From Brevibacterium sp. UMB1308A (lineage in GTDB: Bacteria > Actinomycetota > Actinomycetes > Actinomycetales > Brevibacteriaceae): 60,496 bases of DNA. Within the stretch, counting starts at the first letter, position 1; each line of letters opens with the position of its first letter. Below, in pieces: positions 59,303 to 60,496 of the stretch. The notes under the pieces were generated by a model. The model made no database searches. It worked only from the letters and a program-made list of their open reading frames with translations, and had not been told where the DNA came from. The position numbers were made by a program, and so were the translations under genes. The DNA lies in contig NZ_JASPDO010000016.1 of assembly GCF_030230605.1 (NCBI RefSeq), positions 1-60,496 on the forward strand, given 5' to 3'.

Positions 59303-60454
59303 ATGACCGACATTCTGTCTCCCCAGCTTCTTGACACGTTACGTGAACGTGCTCCCCGCTATGACGCGAACAATGAGTTCTGTTTTGAAGACATGGAGGA
59401 CCTGCGGGCAGCCGGCTATCTCACCATGTTGGTTCCTGAGTCCTTTGGAGGTGCGGGTATGAGTGTCGCCGAGGTGTCGCGCGTCCAACGCCAGCTCGCC
59501 CAGGCGGCTCCGGCAACGGCGCTCGCGTTCAACATGCACCAGATCATTGTGGGATTGTGCGCGCGTTTGCACCGCGCTGGCGATTCGACCACCGACTGGG
59601 TTTTGCGTGACGCGATGGACGGGCACATTTTCGCGTTCGGGATCAGTGAAGCCGGCAACGACTCCGTCCTGTTCGACTCCGCCACCGAGGCGGTCCCCAC
59701 TGATGGCGGGTACAAGCTCACGGGCACCAAGATCTTCACCTCCCTGTCGCCAGTGTGGACGCGCCTGGTTGTCCACGCTCGCGTGAAGGACTCCGACCAG
59801 CTGGTTTTCGGTTTCATCGACCGCGACTCAGAAGGCATTGAAATCAAAGACGACTGGGACACTTTGGGTATGCGCGCCACCCAGTCGTGCACAACGGTCC
59901 TGAACAATGTGCTCCTGCCGTCCGACCGCGTTGCCACGCACACGCCCGTAGGGCCCAATGATGACCCGTTTGTGTTCGGGATCTTCGGGTGTTTCGAACT
60001 GTTCTTGGGCAGTGTGTACAACGGAATTGGTGAACGCGCGGTCTCCCTGGCCAGCGAAATTGTGCAGAAACGCATGTCCCGAGCCAAAGGTGCCCCGTAC
60101 TCCAAGGACCCCGACATTCGTTGGCAGATCGCATCAGCCGCAATCCTCATGGACGGCGCTAGCCTGCAGCTTGAAAAGCTCACGGAAGACTTTGACCTGG
60201 TGGGTACTGACCGGGGCCCCAACTACGGCATGAAGTGGTTCTTGCACTTTTCGGCGGCGAAGAATAGGTCGGCCGAGGCGGCAAAGAGTGCCGTTGACAC
60301 TGCCCTTCGCGTGTGTGGAGGCTCGCAGTACTATTCGCGCAGTGAACTCCAGCGCTTGTACCGGGACGTACTCGCGGGAATCTACCAGCCCAGTGACAAC
60401 GAGAGCCTGCACTCCGCATACAGCAAGGCGCTGCTGGGCCCAATCGACGATTAA
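59303..60454 (+). CDS. Acyl-CoA-dehydrogenase-like flavoprotein
   Basis: A 383-residue member of the acyl-CoA dehydrogenase superfamily. The N-terminal helical domain, the FAD loop FGISEAGNDS, the beta-domain block YKLTGTKIFTSLSP and WDTLGMRATQSCTTVLNNV are in normal order. The C-terminal region RVCGGSQYYSRSELQRLYRDVLAGIYQPSDNE has Gln-Pro where many dehydrogenases have the catalytic Glu (YEG), so the base is missing or relocated. It could be an oxygenase- or hydroxylase-like member. AAAGGAAAATTTC precedes the ATG. It diverges from the ligase operon over a 98-base shared promoter region. Confidence 0.85.
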   Translation: MTDILSPQLLDTLRERAPRYDANNEFCFEDMEDLRAAGYLTMLVPESFGGAGMSVAEVSRVQRQLAQAAPATALAFNMHQIIVGLCARLHRAGDSTTDWVLRDAMDGHIFAFGISEAGNDSVLFDSATEAVPTDGGYKLTGTKIFTSLSPVWTRLVVHARVKDSDQLVFGFIDRDSEGIEIKDDWDTLGMRATQSCTTVLNNVLLPSDRVATHTPVGPNDDPFVFGIFGCFELFLGSVYNGIGERAVSLASEIVQKRMSRAKGAPYSKDPDIRWQIASAAILMDGASLQLEKLTEDFDLVGTDRGPNYGMKWFLHFSAAKNRSAEAAKSAVDTALRVCGGSQYYSRSELQRLYRDVLAGIYQPSDNESLHSAYSKALLGPIDD

Positions 60455-60460
60455 CCAGGC

Positions 60461-60489
60461 GAAACGGCGCAAAGTGAGTGAAACGGCGC
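60461..60489 (+). repeat. Short direct repeat after the flavoprotein gene
   Basis: GAAACGGCGC occurs at 60461-60470 and 60480-60489, spaced 19 bases apart. It may be part of the next gene's regulatory region, which lies outside the window. Confidence 0.3.
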
Positions 60490-60496
60490 GTTATAA

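Larger units (their letters stand above)
5313..59476. repeat. Dispersed octamer CCGAGGTG / CACCTCGG, at least 34 copies
   Basis: CACCTCGG on the plus strand starts at 5313, 5637, 5889, 11377, 13370, 21025, 24885, 36402, 37806, 40629, 42549, 44994, 50737, 55481, 56437 and 56932. CCGAGGTG starts at 8777, 11957, 12461, 12909, 12918, 16017, 18402, 25599, 31735, 36450, 40616, 41282, 48418, 55298, 55381, 56073, 57818 and 59469. Copies were found by eye, so a few more may exist. Independent bases at about 57% GC would give about three. The copies lie in several reading frames and in gaps, in both orientations, and are nearly absent from the giant surface gene and most of the ribosomal-protein genes. 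Confidence 0.7.

Noticed and set aside
1..60496. Mobile element or prophage
   Set aside because: No integrase, transposase, terminal repeats or phage genes were seen. The accessory blocks look chromosomal.

Overview
This window reads as a stretch of chromosome from a moderate-GC actinobacterium, most likely of the order Micrococcales. The evidence is the merged str/S10/spc/alpha ribosomal cluster with no rpsD between rpsK and rpoA and no rpsN between rplE and rpsH, frequent GTG/TTG starts, actinobacterial RpoB/RpoC sequences, a PaaX-type regulator, a DUF1707 protein and three LPxTG-type sortase substrates. I cannot name the species from sequence alone. No tRNA, rRNA, CRISPR array, transposase or phage gene was seen.

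Layout. 0.2-5.1 kb: a very large repetitive cell-wall-anchored protein. 5.2-7.4 kb: an MBL-fold hydrolase divergent from rplJ-rplL, which has an attenuator-like leader. 7.5-12.7 kb: a MetE-like methyltransferase and a three-gene ABC importer (lipoprotein, fused permease, ATPase). 12.7-16.1 kb: a 1140-residue polytopic membrane protein on the minus strand. 16.5-23.9 kb: rpoB-rpoC. 24.0-26.0 kb: pfkA and a DUF1707/LiaF-like protein, minus strand. 26.4-30.7 kb: rpsL-rpsG-fusA-tuf. 31.1-40.5 kb: the S10 and spc ribosomal-protein operons, separated by a hairpin between rpsQ and rplN. 40.6-41.8 kb: a small membrane protein and a PaaX-like regulator inserted before secY. 42.0-44.7 kb: secY-adk-map. 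44.7-51.5 kb: an accessory block between map and infA with a wall-anchored tripeptidyl-peptidase-type hydrolase, a META-domain lipoprotein, a wall-anchored trypsin-like protease and a calpain-family (C2) cysteine protease. 51.7-54.7 kb: infA-rpmJ-rpsM-rpsK-rpoA-rplQ. 54.8-60.5 kb: a four-gene minus-strand operon (PaaK-like adenylate-forming enzyme, DUF4188-like protein, GNAT-like protein, Acg-type nitroreductase) divergent from an acyl-CoA-dehydrogenase-like flavoprotein.

The core of the window makes the transcription and translation machinery. The accessory parts are surface or secreted proteins and one unassigned small-molecule pathway.

The most unusual sequence-level signal is a dispersed octamer, CCGAGGTG or its complement CACCTCGG. 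I found at least 34 copies by eye where about three are expected, in both orientations, in coding and intergenic DNA, and arranged as inverted pairs in two intergenic hairpins. That pattern resembles the DNA-uptake-sequence arrangement of Neisseria and Pasteurellaceae, but its function here is unknown. The other leading candidates for something undescribed are the 54.8-60.5 kb enzyme cluster and the calpain-like protease in the map-infA insertion.
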